NCBI GenBank assembly: GCA_017456055.1
Contig: JAFTKC010000013.1
Span: 1-41,027, forward strand
Reading direction: 5' to 3'
DNA length: 41,027 nucleotides
Origin: Clostridia bacterium
GTDB taxonomy: Bacteria > Bacillota > Clostridia > Christensenellales > Borkfalkiaceae
The notes under the pieces were generated by a model. That model was not told the DNA's origin and ran no database searches. It was given only the letters and a program-made list of their open reading frames with translations. Both the position numbers and the translations under genes were made by a program. Numbering within the stretch: the stretch's first letter is position 1; each line of letters begins with the position of its first letter. This document shows positions 25,479 through 33,629 of this stretch, in pieces.

Positions 25479-25739
25479 CTAAAGTAAAGCATTTTCTAAA
25501 ACTAATTTATCGAAGTCAATAGGCTCTAAAAAGTCTTCGGCTATAAACTTAACGTTGTTGTATTTAGCGTAGTTAAAAATATGCGTCTTAATTAGAACGG
25601 GGGTAGCCACGTCAAGCGCCGAACAAATTTCCATTAGATAGTCGTTAAACTGCGAGTAATCTAGGGGATTAAAGTTTTCGTAAACGAACTGATTAACTAT
25701 TCTATTTTCCTTAATGACCTTTGCCCAAATTCTAACCAT
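25479..25739 (-). CDS. Conserved-looking small protein of unknown function
   Basis: An 86-residue soluble protein, start at 25739 with GAGG five bases upstream. It begins MVRIWAKVIKENRIV and continues with aromatic-rich segments (FNPLDYSQFNDYLMEICSALDVATPVLIKTHIFNYAKYN). The Ile-Lys-Thr-His motif and regular alternation of predicted strands and helices suggest a folded protein, not a chance ORF. No family name is recognised. It may be co-transcribed with the DUF378 gene 47 bases downstream. Confidence 0.7.
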   Translation of the reverse strand: MVRIWAKVIKENRIVNQFVYENFNPLDYSQFNDYLMEICSALDVATPVLIKTHIFNYAKYNNVKFIAEDFLEPIDFDKLVLENALL

Positions 25740-25754
25740 AAAAACCTCAAAGGT

Positions 25755-25783
25755 ATTTTACCACAAAAAGAAAAGATAAGCAA
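25755..25783 (-). promoter_or_regulatory. Promoter of the 86-residue protein gene
   Basis: On the minus strand TTGCTT (25778-25783), 17-base spacer, TAAAAT (25755-25760) with a TGTGG extension. The start would be at about 25748, a leader of only ~9 bases that still includes the GAGG site. Confidence 0.65.
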
Positions 25784-25812
25784 CGATAAAAGAAGCAATA
25801 ATAGTTTTAATA

Positions 25813-25841
25813 TTGACAAAAACTGCTTTAAGGTATATAAT
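25813..25841 (+). promoter_or_regulatory. Promoter of the O-antigen ligase-like gene
   Basis: Full-consensus TTGACA (25813-25818), 17-base spacer, TATAAT (25836-25841). It rules out translation starts before about 25848. Confidence 0.92.
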
Positions 25842-25875
25842 AAATCAGTACGAAAATAAAAAACGCAAGGCCTTT

Positions 25876-27171
25876 ATGAAAAACAAAGAAAACGGAAAAG
25901 TATTAAATTCAATAGAAAGTGTATTGCAGTCCAAATACATGGCTGCAATATCTTTGCTATTTGGATTTTTATGTTGGGCGCTGGAGTGGACGGCTATTGT
26001 CGTTTGCGGTGAGGCTCTTATTTTTATACTAATTTTGCTTTTTTCAAAAGACGTAAAGAACATTTTCGCCCCATTTTTCTTTATCTCATTTTTTATACCC
26101 GATATACGAACTATGACCAATTACGTAGTTTACTATATAGTAGTTGGCATAGCCCTACTAACGCTAATAGGGGTGTTTATATATAAGTGCGTAAAGGATA
26201 GAAAAACTATCACTTTCGGCAGGTTTTATAAAGGGCTACTAGCATCTTTTGTTGCTTATTTGATTGCGGGAATATTCAATAGTTTTTACATAGTAAACTC
26301 TCTAATGATTTTAGGGTTTTGCGTAGGAATTTTTATATTTTACTTCCTTGCCGTAAACTATACCAAAAATATTGGCGAATACTTTGAAGAACTATTTATA
26401 CTAAGTGGAACGATTATAGGCTTACAAATATTTTTCAACTACGTTATCAATGGTCCAAATAGCATTTATTTTAGTGCGCAAGGGCTTAACACGGCATCTC
26501 TTTTCGTAGTTTTAGGCATAATTGCTTGCTTTACTAGGGCAATGAAGAGTAAAAGGGATTATATTTACTTTATCTTCGTTCTAATATTAACCGTTTTCGT
26601 GGTAGTATCAAAGAGCAGAGCGGGAATGATATTAACGGCGATAGTAGACGTAGCGTTTACTATTTACACCTTTATAAAATCAAAGAACAAAACGCAAATG
26701 CTACTAGTGTTTGGAGTTTTCTTGCTTATAATTGCAATAATGTTGCTAGCAAGTGAATTTTTAAGAGAAGAAATACAAAAACTAGTATTTGGTAAGAAAT
26801 TCGGCTTTTCTGGTAGAGAAGAATTATGGGCTTGGAGCATTGATAGATTTTTAGAAGCGCCGATTTTTGGCTACGGATTTTTCTACATGGACAAGATTCC
26901 TTCATTAAGAGAGGGAACGCACGTAATACTCACTCACAACACGCTACTTCAGTGGTTAACCTCAACGGGCGTTGTGGGAACGCTAATAATGGTAGTATTT
27001 TACTTGAATAAATACACCATAATATTTAAGAAATTTAGTAGAGAAAAATTGTTTGCTCTTCTATGCGTTATTGCGCTTGAATTAAGTGGGCTAGTTGACC
27101 AAGCGGCGAATATGGATATCTTCGTGGTGACAATTTCAATACTTTTAGTTGCAAGTGTAGAAAAGAAGTAA
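25876..27171 (+). CDS. O-antigen ligase/polymerase family membrane protein
   Basis: A 431-residue protein with about ten or eleven membrane segments. The ATG at 25876 is chosen because the promoter lies at 25813-25841; the ribosome binding site (CAAGG) is weak. Family landmarks: the SKSRAGM segment near residue 240, then GFSGREELWAWSIDRFLEAPIFGYGF and LTHNTLLQWLTSTGVVG, matching the W-x(5,8)-P-x-G-G and HNxxLxxLxxxGxxG pattern of Wzy_C/O-antigen ligases. It probably joins or polymerises a surface glycan. The nearby SDR, glf and membrane protein genes fit an envelope polysaccharide locus. Confidence 0.85.
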   Translation: MKNKENGKVLNSIESVLQSKYMAAISLLFGFLCWALEWTAIVVCGEALIFILILLFSKDVKNIFAPFFFISFFIPDIRTMTNYVVYYIVVGIALLTLIGVFIYKCVKDRKTITFGRFYKGLLASFVAYLIAGIFNSFYIVNSLMILGFCVGIFIFYFLAVNYTKNIGEYFEELFILSGTIIGLQIFFNYVINGPNSIYFSAQGLNTASLFVVLGIIACFTRAMKSKRDYIYFIFVLILTVFVVVSKSRAGMILTAIVDVAFTIYTFIKSKNKTQMLLVFGVFLLIIAIMLLASEFLREEIQKLVFGKKFGFSGREELWAWSIDRFLEAPIFGYGFFYMDKIPSLREGTHVILTHNTLLQWLTSTGVVGTLIMVVFYLNKYTIIFKKFSREKLFALLCVIALELSGLVDQAANMDIFVVTISILLVASVEKK

Positions 27172-27200
27172 ATGTTAAGCGTATAAAAAGGAGGAAAAAC

Positions 27201-28034
27201 ATGGCAAAAGTGTGTGTAATCACTGGTGGTGGAAGCGGAATGGGCTTAGAAGCCGCTAAGTTTATGGCAAAAGACAAGATTATCGTTATTTCTGGTAGAA
27301 CGATGTCTAAACTAGAAAACGGAGTAAAAGAACTAAAGGAATTAGGGTTTGAAGCGTACGCAAAAACTTGCGATACGAGCTCTAGAGAAAGCGTAAAAGA
27401 ACTAGTAGAATATGCAAAAGGGCTAGGTGAAATAGTAAACGTAATCAACTCGGCAGGCGTTTCGCCGGCAATGAAAGGAACACCTGATGGCATAATAAAA
27501 ATCAACGCATTGGGCACGGTGTACGTAAACCAAGAATTTTCTAAAGTTATGGGCAAAGGTAGCGTAATCGTAGACGTATCTTCAAACTCTGGGTATATAT
27601 TGCCAAACTTTATTATTCCTAAAAAAGCATACCCGCTAGCAGAAACCAACGAAGAGAAGTTCGTTAAAAAACTAGCAAAGCGCGCAGGTATGGCAAAGGG
27701 CGAATATCAAAGAAAAGGCTTTGCGTATTCACTTTCTAAAAACTTCGTATTATGGTACGCAAAAAAGTGTGCGTTTGAGTACGGCTTAAAGGGAATTAGA
27801 GTAGTATCGCTAAGTCCAGGACTAATTGCAACCGATATGGGCAATCTAGAAAAGAAAGACGGCGGAATGTTAATTCCATTTTCTTGTGAAGAGAGAATGG
27901 GTAAACCTGAAGAACTCGGCTATGCGCTCGCAACTCTTGCAGACGAGAGAAACGGCTATCTAGCAGGGGTAGACGTGCTTTGCGACGGTGGAAGTACCAA
28001 CGGTATGAAAGAGTTCAAAAAGAAAAAGAAATAA
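27201..28034 (+). CDS. Short-chain dehydrogenase/reductase
   Basis: A 277-residue classical SDR. N-terminal TGGGSGMG is the NAD(P)-binding loop, NSAGVSP corresponds to the NAG motif, VDVSSNSGY contains the catalytic Ser region, and YSLSKNF (Tyr and Lys) the active site; LSPGLIATDM is the PG motif after the active site. An insert of about 40 residues between the Ser strand and the Tyr helix (~138-175) is longer than usual and probably forms a lid on the substrate. The substrate is unknown. AGGAGG upstream of the ATG. Confidence 0.92.
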   Translation: MAKVCVITGGGSGMGLEAAKFMAKDKIIVISGRTMSKLENGVKELKELGFEAYAKTCDTSSRESVKELVEYAKGLGEIVNVINSAGVSPAMKGTPDGIIKINALGTVYVNQEFSKVMGKGSVIVDVSSNSGYILPNFIIPKKAYPLAETNEEKFVKKLAKRAGMAKGEYQRKGFAYSLSKNFVLWYAKKCAFEYGLKGIRVVSLSPGLIATDMGNLEKKDGGMLIPFSCEERMGKPEELGYALATLADERNGYLAGVDVLCDGGSTNGMKEFKKKKK

Positions 28035-28049
28035 AAAAAGAAAAATAAA

Positions 28050-28083
28050 AACACCCTAGAGAGTTCTCTGGGGTGTTAAATTT
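28050..28083. terminator. Bidirectional terminator between the SDR gene and glf
   Basis: AACACCCTAGAGA (28050-28062) pairs with TCTCTGGGGTGTT (28065-28077), one G.T pair; A-rich and T-rich flanks on both sides suit both converging genes. Confidence 0.88.
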
Positions 28084-28093
28084 TTAAATTGAA

Positions 28094-29191
28094 TTAAAGT
28101 TCGGCTTTAGCAAGGGCAAGAGCGCTTTCAATAACCTTGTCCATATCGTAATACTTATAAGCGCCGAGTCTACCGCCGAAAATAACGCCTTTTTCTTTAT
28201 TTGCTAGTTCTAAATACTTTTGATAAAGAGAAGAGTTTTTTTCGTCGTTGATAGGGTAGTAGGGTTCTAAGCCTTCACGCCACTCAACGGGATATTCTTT
28301 AGAAATAACCGTCTTTTCACTATCACTATTTTCAAAGTGCTTGTGTTCGATAATTCTAGTGTAAGGAACTTCTCTTTCGGTGTAGTTAACAACTGCTACG
28401 CCTTGGAAGTTGTCGGTGTCTAAAACTTCATTTTTAAATTCTACCGTGCGATATTCGAGTTTTCCGTAAATAAAGTCAAAGTATTCGTCAATCATACCCG
28501 TATAGATAACTTTATCAAAGGTATCGCTAGTAGTAGACGTAAATTCTTTATAAGAAGTGCCTAAAACAACGGGAACGCCGTCTAACATTTTTTCCACGAT
28601 AGCCGTGTATCCACCGATAGGAATACCTTGATAACGGTCGTTAAAATAATTGTTGTTAAAGGTAAAGCGAAGTGGTAGTCTTTTAATGATAAAAGCAGGT
28701 AAATCCTTACAATCTCTGCCCCATTGTTTTTCGGTGTAGCCCTTAACTAACTTTTCGTAAACGTCGCGCCCAACAAGGCTAAGCGCTTGTTCTTCAAGAT
28801 TTTTAGGCTCTTTAATATTTAGACTAGCAATTTGGCTAGCGATAATATCCTTTGCCTCCTTAGGAGTTTTAATCCCCCACATTTTAGAGAAAGTGTTCAT
28901 ATTAAAGGGCATATTATAAAGTTCGTCTTTATAAATTGCTACGGGAGAGTTAATATAGTTATTAAACTCTGCAAATTCGCTTACGTAATCCCAAACTTCC
29001 TTGTTTGAAGTGTGGAAAATATGTGCTCCGTATTTATGAACGTTAATATTTTCTTGCTTTTCAGTGTAAATATTGCCTGCGATATGATTTCTCTTATCGA
29101 TAACAAGGCAAGACTTGCCCTTTTTTGTTGCTTGCTCACAAAAAGTAGCGCCAAAAAGCCCAGCGCCAACTATTAGATAGTCGTATTTCAT
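28094..29191 (-). CDS. glf: UDP-galactopyranose mutase
   Basis: A 365-residue flavoenzyme that converts UDP-galactopyranose to UDP-galactofuranose, the donor for galactofuranose in surface glycans. FAD-binding GAGLFGATFCEQ is at residues 8-19, with DKRNHIAGN and YGAHIFHTSN, KGYTEKQWG containing the flavin-contact region, and RYQGIPIGGYTAI. C-terminal GGRLGAYKYYDMDKVI is typical. It overlaps the upstream membrane protein gene by four bases (ATGA), so the two are translationally coupled. Confidence 0.97.
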   Translation of the reverse strand: MKYDYLIVGAGLFGATFCEQATKKGKSCLVIDKRNHIAGNIYTEKQENINVHKYGAHIFHTSNKEVWDYVSEFAEFNNYINSPVAIYKDELYNMPFNMNTFSKMWGIKTPKEAKDIIASQIASLNIKEPKNLEEQALSLVGRDVYEKLVKGYTEKQWGRDCKDLPAFIIKRLPLRFTFNNNYFNDRYQGIPIGGYTAIVEKMLDGVPVVLGTSYKEFTSTTSDTFDKVIYTGMIDEYFDFIYGKLEYRTVEFKNEVLDTDNFQGVAVVNYTEREVPYTRIIEHKHFENSDSEKTVISKEYPVEWREGLEPYYPINDEKNSSLYQKYLELANKEKGVIFGGRLGAYKYYDMDKVIESALALAKAEL

Positions 29192-30513
29192 ACTTGTTCT
29201 TGTTCCTCTTTTTTCTTTTCTAGTCTTTTTGAAACTTTAGTAAAGATAAAACCAATTACGATAAACGCATAAAAACTTATAAAACGCCAAGTTAAAAGAG
29301 CGGGCGAAACTATACCGAACGAAGTGGTTAAGCCTTGCAAACCGCCAACGAATAAAAGTCTAAACGAAAGGTCTGCAGCGCCCGAATTACCAGGCGTAGG
29401 AATAAAGGAAATAACCGAGTATAGAATCATACAAAGCACGCAAACTTGCGCCCATTGACGCCACAAGGTCACGTCCATAAGGTTGTAGCCGAAAAACTTT
29501 AGCGTAAAGAAAGCGATTGAACAAAGGGAAAGATTTTCTGCAAAACTTATTAGTAGCGCCACGAAAAATATAAAAGGATTGGTGACGAAAGTCTTTAGGC
29601 AAGAAGAGTTTTGCAAAATATTCTTGGTCATCTTCTCTTTTAGCGCGTCTTTGTCTTTAACGATTTTAAGTTTGTGCCCAAGTGAAATGATAAAGTAAAC
29701 TATACTTCCACCGAGTTTAGGGAACATAGAGAATACCATAACCATACCCGGCACGAAGAAACAACAAATAAGCCCGATTATCGCCATACTGTTAAATACA
29801 GGCGAGATAAAGTGCATGTTGTTTGGAATATTCAAAGTATTGTTGTTATATAGAATCAAACTGACAACACCCAAAATAACAAAACCTAGTTGTTGCATAA
29901 AGAACGAAGCAATAGGAAGGGCAGCGGCAACGCCACCTTGAACGCCGTGCTTAGATAGGTGATAAACCTCAAAAGGTTGACCGCCAACGGCAAGAGGGGT
30001 GATGTAGTTATAATAGTGCCCAATAACGCCCGTCCCAAAACAAGTCTTAAAGTGCCATTTCTTAGTTTTTACCTTGCATAAAAAAGAAAGTTTTAACGCC
30101 TTAAAGAAATAGCATAAAAACAATGCCACGAAAGCAAAAACAAGGTAAAACCAAGAATTAGAGAAAATTTCTCTAACTTGAGCCCAAGTAGGTGGTTGAC
30201 CTTGCTCGGTAAAGAAGTCTTGGTAAACGGTGTATGCTAAAACGGCAACAACGAAAACAATAAACACCACCGAGCAGATTCTCTTAAATAACGCTTGCTT
30301 TTTATCGATAGTGTCGTTTTTATCAATAGCACCTAAAACTTTGTTCATAACGATTTGTTTTCCGGTGCTTTCAGATGGTTCTTCGTGAACTATCTCTTCA
30401 TTTTTTTCAAAATTTTCATCAATGCTCTTTAATGGAACGTCTACGATTTTAGGTTCACTAGAGCCTTCGTCCACCTCAATTTTTGAATAGACGAATTTAT
30501 CTTTCTTACTCAT
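29188..30513 (-). CDS. LPG_synthase_TM (UPF0104) family membrane protein
   Basis: About 441 residues with a hydrophilic acidic N-terminus (~1-72) and about eight membrane segments. Family landmarks: KALKLSFLCKVKTKKWHFKTCF, YYNYITPLAVGGQPFEVYHLSKHGV (the family P-x-x-x-G-G-x-x-x-E pattern), and FIPTPGNSGAADLSF near the C-terminus. This family includes the flippase domain of MprF and predicted glycolipid transporters; without a synthase domain, a role in moving an envelope lipid is only inferred. It overlaps glf. The start used is the ATG ending at 30513; the promoter at 30521-30549 would place the transcript start at this codon, so the mRNA may be leaderless, or Met56 may be used. Confidence 0.85.
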   Translation of the reverse strand: MSKKDKFVYSKIEVDEGSSEPKIVDVPLKSIDENFEKNEEIVHEEPSESTGKQIVMNKVLGAIDKNDTIDKKQALFKRICSVVFIVFVVAVLAYTVYQDFFTEQGQPPTWAQVREIFSNSWFYLVFAFVALFLCYFFKALKLSFLCKVKTKKWHFKTCFGTGVIGHYYNYITPLAVGGQPFEVYHLSKHGVQGGVAAALPIASFFMQQLGFVILGVVSLILYNNNTLNIPNNMHFISPVFNSMAIIGLICCFFVPGMVMVFSMFPKLGGSIVYFIISLGHKLKIVKDKDALKEKMTKNILQNSSCLKTFVTNPFIFFVALLISFAENLSLCSIAFFTLKFFGYNLMDVTLWRQWAQVCVLCMILYSVISFIPTPGNSGAADLSFRLLFVGGLQGLTTSFGIVSPALLTWRFISFYAFIVIGFIFTKVSKRLEKKKEEQEQV

Positions 30514-30520
30514 AACACCC

Positions 30521-30549
30521 ATTTTACAACAAAAGGCAGGGTTTGTCAA
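30521..30549 (-). promoter_or_regulatory. Promoter of the LPG_synthase_TM-glf pair
   Basis: On the minus strand TTGACA (30544-30549), 17-base spacer, TAAAAT (30521-30526). The expected start is at about 30514, next to the ATG of the gene. Confidence 0.75.
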
Positions 30550-30557
30550 CAATATGA

Positions 30558-30587
30558 TAAAAAAAGTCCCGTCGCAGCAGCAACGGG
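30558..30587 (-). terminator. Terminator of rplI
   Basis: On the minus strand CCCGTTGC-TGCT-GCGACGGG (arms 30580-30587 and 30568-30575, one G.T pair) followed by eight Ts at 30558-30565. Confidence 0.88.
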
Positions 30588-30603
30588 GGGATAAGATTAT
30601 TAT

Positions 30604-31044
30604 TTAATTTATAACTTTTACGGATAGTTTAGCCGTTTCTTCAGGTGAAATCTTAACCGTCACGGGATAAACGCCCACCGTTTTAATATTAGAAGATAAA
30701 ACGATTTTCTTTTTATCTACGGAAAAACCTAATTCAAATAGTTTATCGGCGATTTCCTTATTGGTGACACTGCCGAAAAATCTTCCGCCCTCACCGCACT
30801 TAACTACTACGACAACTTCCTTGCCGTCAAGCGCCTCCCTTAGCGCCTTGTTCGCCTTTAATTGTTCTTGCCTATGGAAGTCTTGTGCTTGCTTTTTTTG
30901 GTTGCTTTCGTTTATAGCCGAATTGTCGGCGATTTTTGCGAGACCTTTTTTAATTAAAAAGTTTTGCGCAAACCCGTCCTTTGCTTCAATAATGTCGCCC
31001 GCTTTTCCAGAGCCTTTAACGTCTTTTAATAATACAACTTTCAT
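30604..31044 (-). CDS. rplI: 50S ribosomal protein L9 (bL9)
   Basis: A 146-residue large-subunit protein. N-terminal [36 protein letters not shown] is the conserved RNA-binding domain, followed by the long central helix and a C-terminal domain with [23 protein letters not shown] lies upstream of the start. It stands alone, without the neighbours (gdpP, dnaB) often found next to rplI in Firmicutes. Confidence 0.97.
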   Translation of the reverse strand: MKVVLLKDVKGSGKAGDIIEAKDGFAQNFLIKKGLAKIADNSAINESNQKKQAQDFHRQEQLKANKALREALDGKEVVVVVKCGEGGRFFGSVTNKEIADKLFELGFSVDKKKIVLSSNIKTVGVYPVTVKISPEETAKLSVKVIN

Positions 31045-31067
31045 AAATATACTCCTTGTCTATAAAT

Positions 31068-31096
31068 ATTGTATATTAAAGTTAAAAAAAAGTCAA
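31068..31096 (-). promoter_or_regulatory. rplI promoter
   Basis: On the minus strand TTGACT (31091-31096), 17-base spacer, TACAAT (31068-31073); leader of about 17 bases with AAGGAG. Confidence 0.83.
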
Positions 31097-31154
31097 TATT
31101 AAAAAGGTATACTTTACCTAAAAAAGAACATAATAAAATAAAAGGAGAGTATTT

Positions 31155-31298
31155 ATGGAAAAGAATTTTTGTATTAAATGCGACGTAAGAAGTTGTAGAT
31201 ACAACTACGACGGCACTAATTGCGAACTCGGCAGTATCAAAGTGACCAACTGCTGTGGTGAGCAATGTACTTGTTGTGGAGACTACGCAGAAAAGTAG
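31155..31298 (+). CDS. DUF1540 family cysteine-rich mini-protein
   Basis: A 47-residue protein with nine cysteines. The order C-x2-C-x4-C-RYN-x5-C-x-L-x-x-I-x-V is the DUF1540 signature, widespread in Clostridia and often linked with sporulating species; the function is unknown. The second half adds a CC-x3-C-x-CC cluster, so metal binding is plausible. AAGGAG lies 7-12 bases upstream of the ATG at 31155. The gene is divergent from rplI and ends at a strong terminator. Confidence 0.88.
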   Translation: MEKNFCIKCDVRSCRYNYDGTNCELGSIKVTNCCGEQCTCCGDYAEK

Positions 31299-31328
31299 TT
31301 CGTATTTGTAAACTAAGGGAAAAAAGAT

Positions 31329-31363
31329 AAAAAAAGGTTGCGACTTTATCGCAACCTTTTTTT
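31329..31363. terminator. Bidirectional terminator after the DUF1540 gene
   Basis: GGTTGCGA (31336-31343) pairs with TCGCAACC (31349-31356), flanked by seven As and seven Ts, so it works on either strand. Confidence 0.92.
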
Positions 31364-31415
31364 ACATATATTATTCTGGAAAACACAAAAAACTTCTTCT
31401 CTCATCACATATTAC
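31329..31415 (-). ncRNA. Candidate small RNA on the minus strand
   Basis: On the minus strand a promoter, TTGACA (31444-31449), 16-base spacer, TAAAAT (31422-31427) with TGG extension, points at the bidirectional terminator. The predicted transcript runs from about 31415 to 31329, roughly 87 bases. It holds one possible 19-codon reading frame (beginning at the ATG within CTCTCATCAC of the plus strand) without a ribosome binding site, so a non-coding RNA is more likely. Only promoter and terminator support it. The remaining gap 31450-31563 shows nothing but A-rich sequence. Confidence 0.4.
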
Positions 31416-31563
31416 ACTGATATTTTACCACAAAAAAGGAGTTTGTCAAGGGGGTTTTGAAAAAAATTTACAAAAATTGGTAAAATTTTAAAATAAAAAA
31501 CTCAAAAAAGCAGTAAAAATCAAGCAAAAACGTGCTAAAGATTTTTATAAAAGGTAGTATGCG

Positions 31564-31592
31564 TTGACGAGGATATATTTAAAGTTTATAAT
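31564..31592 (+). promoter_or_regulatory. Promoter of the greA-lysS operon
   Basis: TTGACG (31564-31569), 17-base spacer, TATAAT (31587-31592); leader of about 40 bases with AAGGAG before greA. Confidence 0.88.
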
Positions 31593-31639
31593 TTAAATAG
31601 AATGAAAAGGCGCAAGAGCCAATAAAAAGGAGATTAAAA

Positions 31640-32104
31640 ATGAGCGAAGAAGTAATTCTTACAAAAGAAGGAAAAGAAGAACTTGAGAAAAGACTTGAGT
31701 ACTTAAAGGTAGAAAAGAGAGCGGAAATCACCGAAAGAATTAAAACGGCAAGAGAATTTGGCGACTTATCTGAAAACGCAGAATACGACGCTGCTAAAAA
31801 CGAACAAGCGATTATCGAGGGCGAAATTTTAGAAATTGAAGAAAAACTAAAAAGAGCGGTAATCATTAAAGATTCTGCAAAGAAAGGCACGGTATCTCTT
31901 GGAAGTAAGGTAGACTTTGTTGATGAAGACGGCGAAGCATACACTTATGAAATCGTTGGTACTACTGAAGCGGACGTAGAAATGGGTAGAATTTCAAACG
32001 AATCGCCTATTGGAAACGCATTGCTTGGCAAAAAGGCAAAGGACGTAGTTAACGTAAAAGCGCCTGCAGGCGTATATAAAATCACCATTAAAAAAGTATA
32101 TTAA
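31640..32104 (+). CDS. greA: Transcription elongation factor GreA
   Basis: A 154-residue factor that inserts into the RNA polymerase secondary channel and restarts backtracked complexes by transcript cleavage. The N-terminal coiled coil carries the tip motif GDLSENAEYDAAKNEQ with the acidic residues required for cleavage; the C-terminal globular domain contains ISNESPIGNALLGKKAKDVV. Length is normal. Upstream of lysS by 13 bases, a common firmicute arrangement. Confidence 0.97.
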   Translation: MSEEVILTKEGKEELEKRLEYLKVEKRAEITERIKTAREFGDLSENAEYDAAKNEQAIIEGEILEIEEKLKRAVIIKDSAKKGTVSLGSKVDFVDEDGEAYTYEIVGTTEADVEMGRISNESPIGNALLGKKAKDVVNVKAPAGVYKITIKKVY

Positions 32105-32117
32105 AAAGGAAAAAATT

Positions 32118-33614
32118 ATGCAGGTAGACAATACACCAAACGTAGAATTAGATTTAAGCGAAATATTAAGAATTCGTAGAGAAAAGTTAAGAGCCTTGCA
32201 AGAAGCGGGCAAGAACCCCTACGAAATTGTTAAGTACGATAGAGATTCTTATTCTCTAGACATAAAAGAAAATTACGCCGAGTACGAAGGCAAAACGGTT
32301 AACGTTGCAGGAAGACTCATATCAAAAAGAATAATGGGTAAGGCGTCGTTTGCCGTAATACTAGACGGAAAAGGAACTATTCAATCATATCTTTCAATCA
32401 ACGACTTGGGAGATAGTTATTTGGCGTTCAAAGAATACGATATCGGCGATATCGTGGGAATTAAAGGAAAGGTTTTCACCACGAGAACGGGTGAAATTTC
32501 CATACACGCAGAAAGCGTAGAATTGCTTTCAAAATCACTTTTACCATTGCCGGAAAAATTCCACGGCTTAAAGGACGAAGACACTAGATATCGTCAAAGA
32601 GAAGTCGATTTAATCTCCAATCCGGAAGTAAAAAAGACCTTCGAAGCAAGGTCAAAGATAATGACTGCAATTAGAAACTATCTTGACAGCGTAGGATATT
32701 TAGAAGTAGACACGCCGGTATTACAACCTTTAGAAATAGGCGCTTCGGCAAGACCGTTTAAGACTCACCACAACGCCTTAAATATAGATATGTATTTAAG
32801 AATAGAAACGGAGTTATATTTAAAAAGACTTATCGTAGGTGGATTTGACAAGGTTTACGAAGTAGGAAGAATTTTTAGAAACGAGGGAATGGACCGTTCG
32901 CACAACCCAGAATTTACTACGGTAGAAATGTATCAAGCGTATAGTGATTACTTTGACATGATGGATTTAATTGAGAACATGTATAAAGACATCACGCAAA
33001 AAGTTTGTGGAAAAACGGTTATCACCTATCAAGGCGTAGAAATCGACATGGGCAAGAAGTGGGAAAGACTCACCATGGTAGAAGCCGTTAAAAAATATGC
33101 TGGCGTAGATTATAACGATTGGGAAAGCGACGAACAAGCGAGAGCAGTTGCAAAGGAAAAGGGCGTTCAAGTAGAAGAGGGCGACGAGGCAACTAAGGGA
33201 CACGTTTTAATTGCATTTTTCGACGCTTTCGTAGAAGAACAACTCGTTCAACCTACTATAATTTACGACTATCCAATAGAGAACTCACCACTTGCAAAGA
33301 GAAAGAAAGACAATCCACTCTTTACCGAGAGATTTGAATACTTTATATATGCAAGAGAAATGGGCAACGCGTTCTCGGAATTAAACGATCCAATCGACCA
33401 AAGAGAGAGATTTGAAAAGCAAGTTGCAATAAAGAGAGCGAAAGGTGGAAACGACGCTAAGGTAGACGAAGATTTCGTGACTGCATTAGAGTACGGAATG
33501 CCACCGACGGGAGGATTAGGTTTTGGCGTAGATAGACTTGTAATGCTACTAACGGATAGCGCATCTATAAGAGACGTAATCTTGTTCCCAACGATGAAAC
33601 CCAAAAGCATATAA
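32118..33614 (+). CDS. lysS: Lysine--tRNA ligase (class II)
   Basis: A 498-residue class II aminoacyl-tRNA synthetase. An OB-fold anticodon-binding domain (~50-150) is followed by the catalytic core: motif 1 in FEARSKIMTAIRNYLDSVGYLEVDTPVLQP, motif 2 FRNEGMDRSHNPEFTTVE, motif 3 GLGFGVDRLVMLLT near the C-terminus. It charges tRNA-Lys with lysine. Located between greA and an uncharacterised membrane-anchored protein gene, 15 bases upstream of the latter. Confidence 0.97.
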   Translation: MQVDNTPNVELDLSEILRIRREKLRALQEAGKNPYEIVKYDRDSYSLDIKENYAEYEGKTVNVAGRLISKRIMGKASFAVILDGKGTIQSYLSINDLGDSYLAFKEYDIGDIVGIKGKVFTTRTGEISIHAESVELLSKSLLPLPEKFHGLKDEDTRYRQREVDLISNPEVKKTFEARSKIMTAIRNYLDSVGYLEVDTPVLQPLEIGASARPFKTHHNALNIDMYLRIETELYLKRLIVGGFDKVYEVGRIFRNEGMDRSHNPEFTTVEMYQAYSDYFDMMDLIENMYKDITQKVCGKTVITYQGVEIDMGKKWERLTMVEAVKKYAGVDYNDWESDEQARAVAKEKGVQVEEGDEATKGHVLIAFFDAFVEEQLVQPTIIYDYPIENSPLAKRKKDNPLFTERFEYFIYAREMGNAFSELNDPIDQRERFEKQVAIKRAKGGNDAKVDEDFVTALEYGMPPTGGLGFGVDRLVMLLTDSASIRDVILFPTMKPKSI

Positions 33615-33629
33615 GAACGGAGAAATCAA

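Noticed and set aside
25755-25772. A special promoter family with TTTTGTGGTAAAAT seen at 25755, 30521 (partly) and 31422 on the minus strand
   Set aside because: TGTGn before the -10 box is the ordinary extended -10 element of Firmicutes and also appears at other promoters here, so no alternative sigma factor needs to be assumed.
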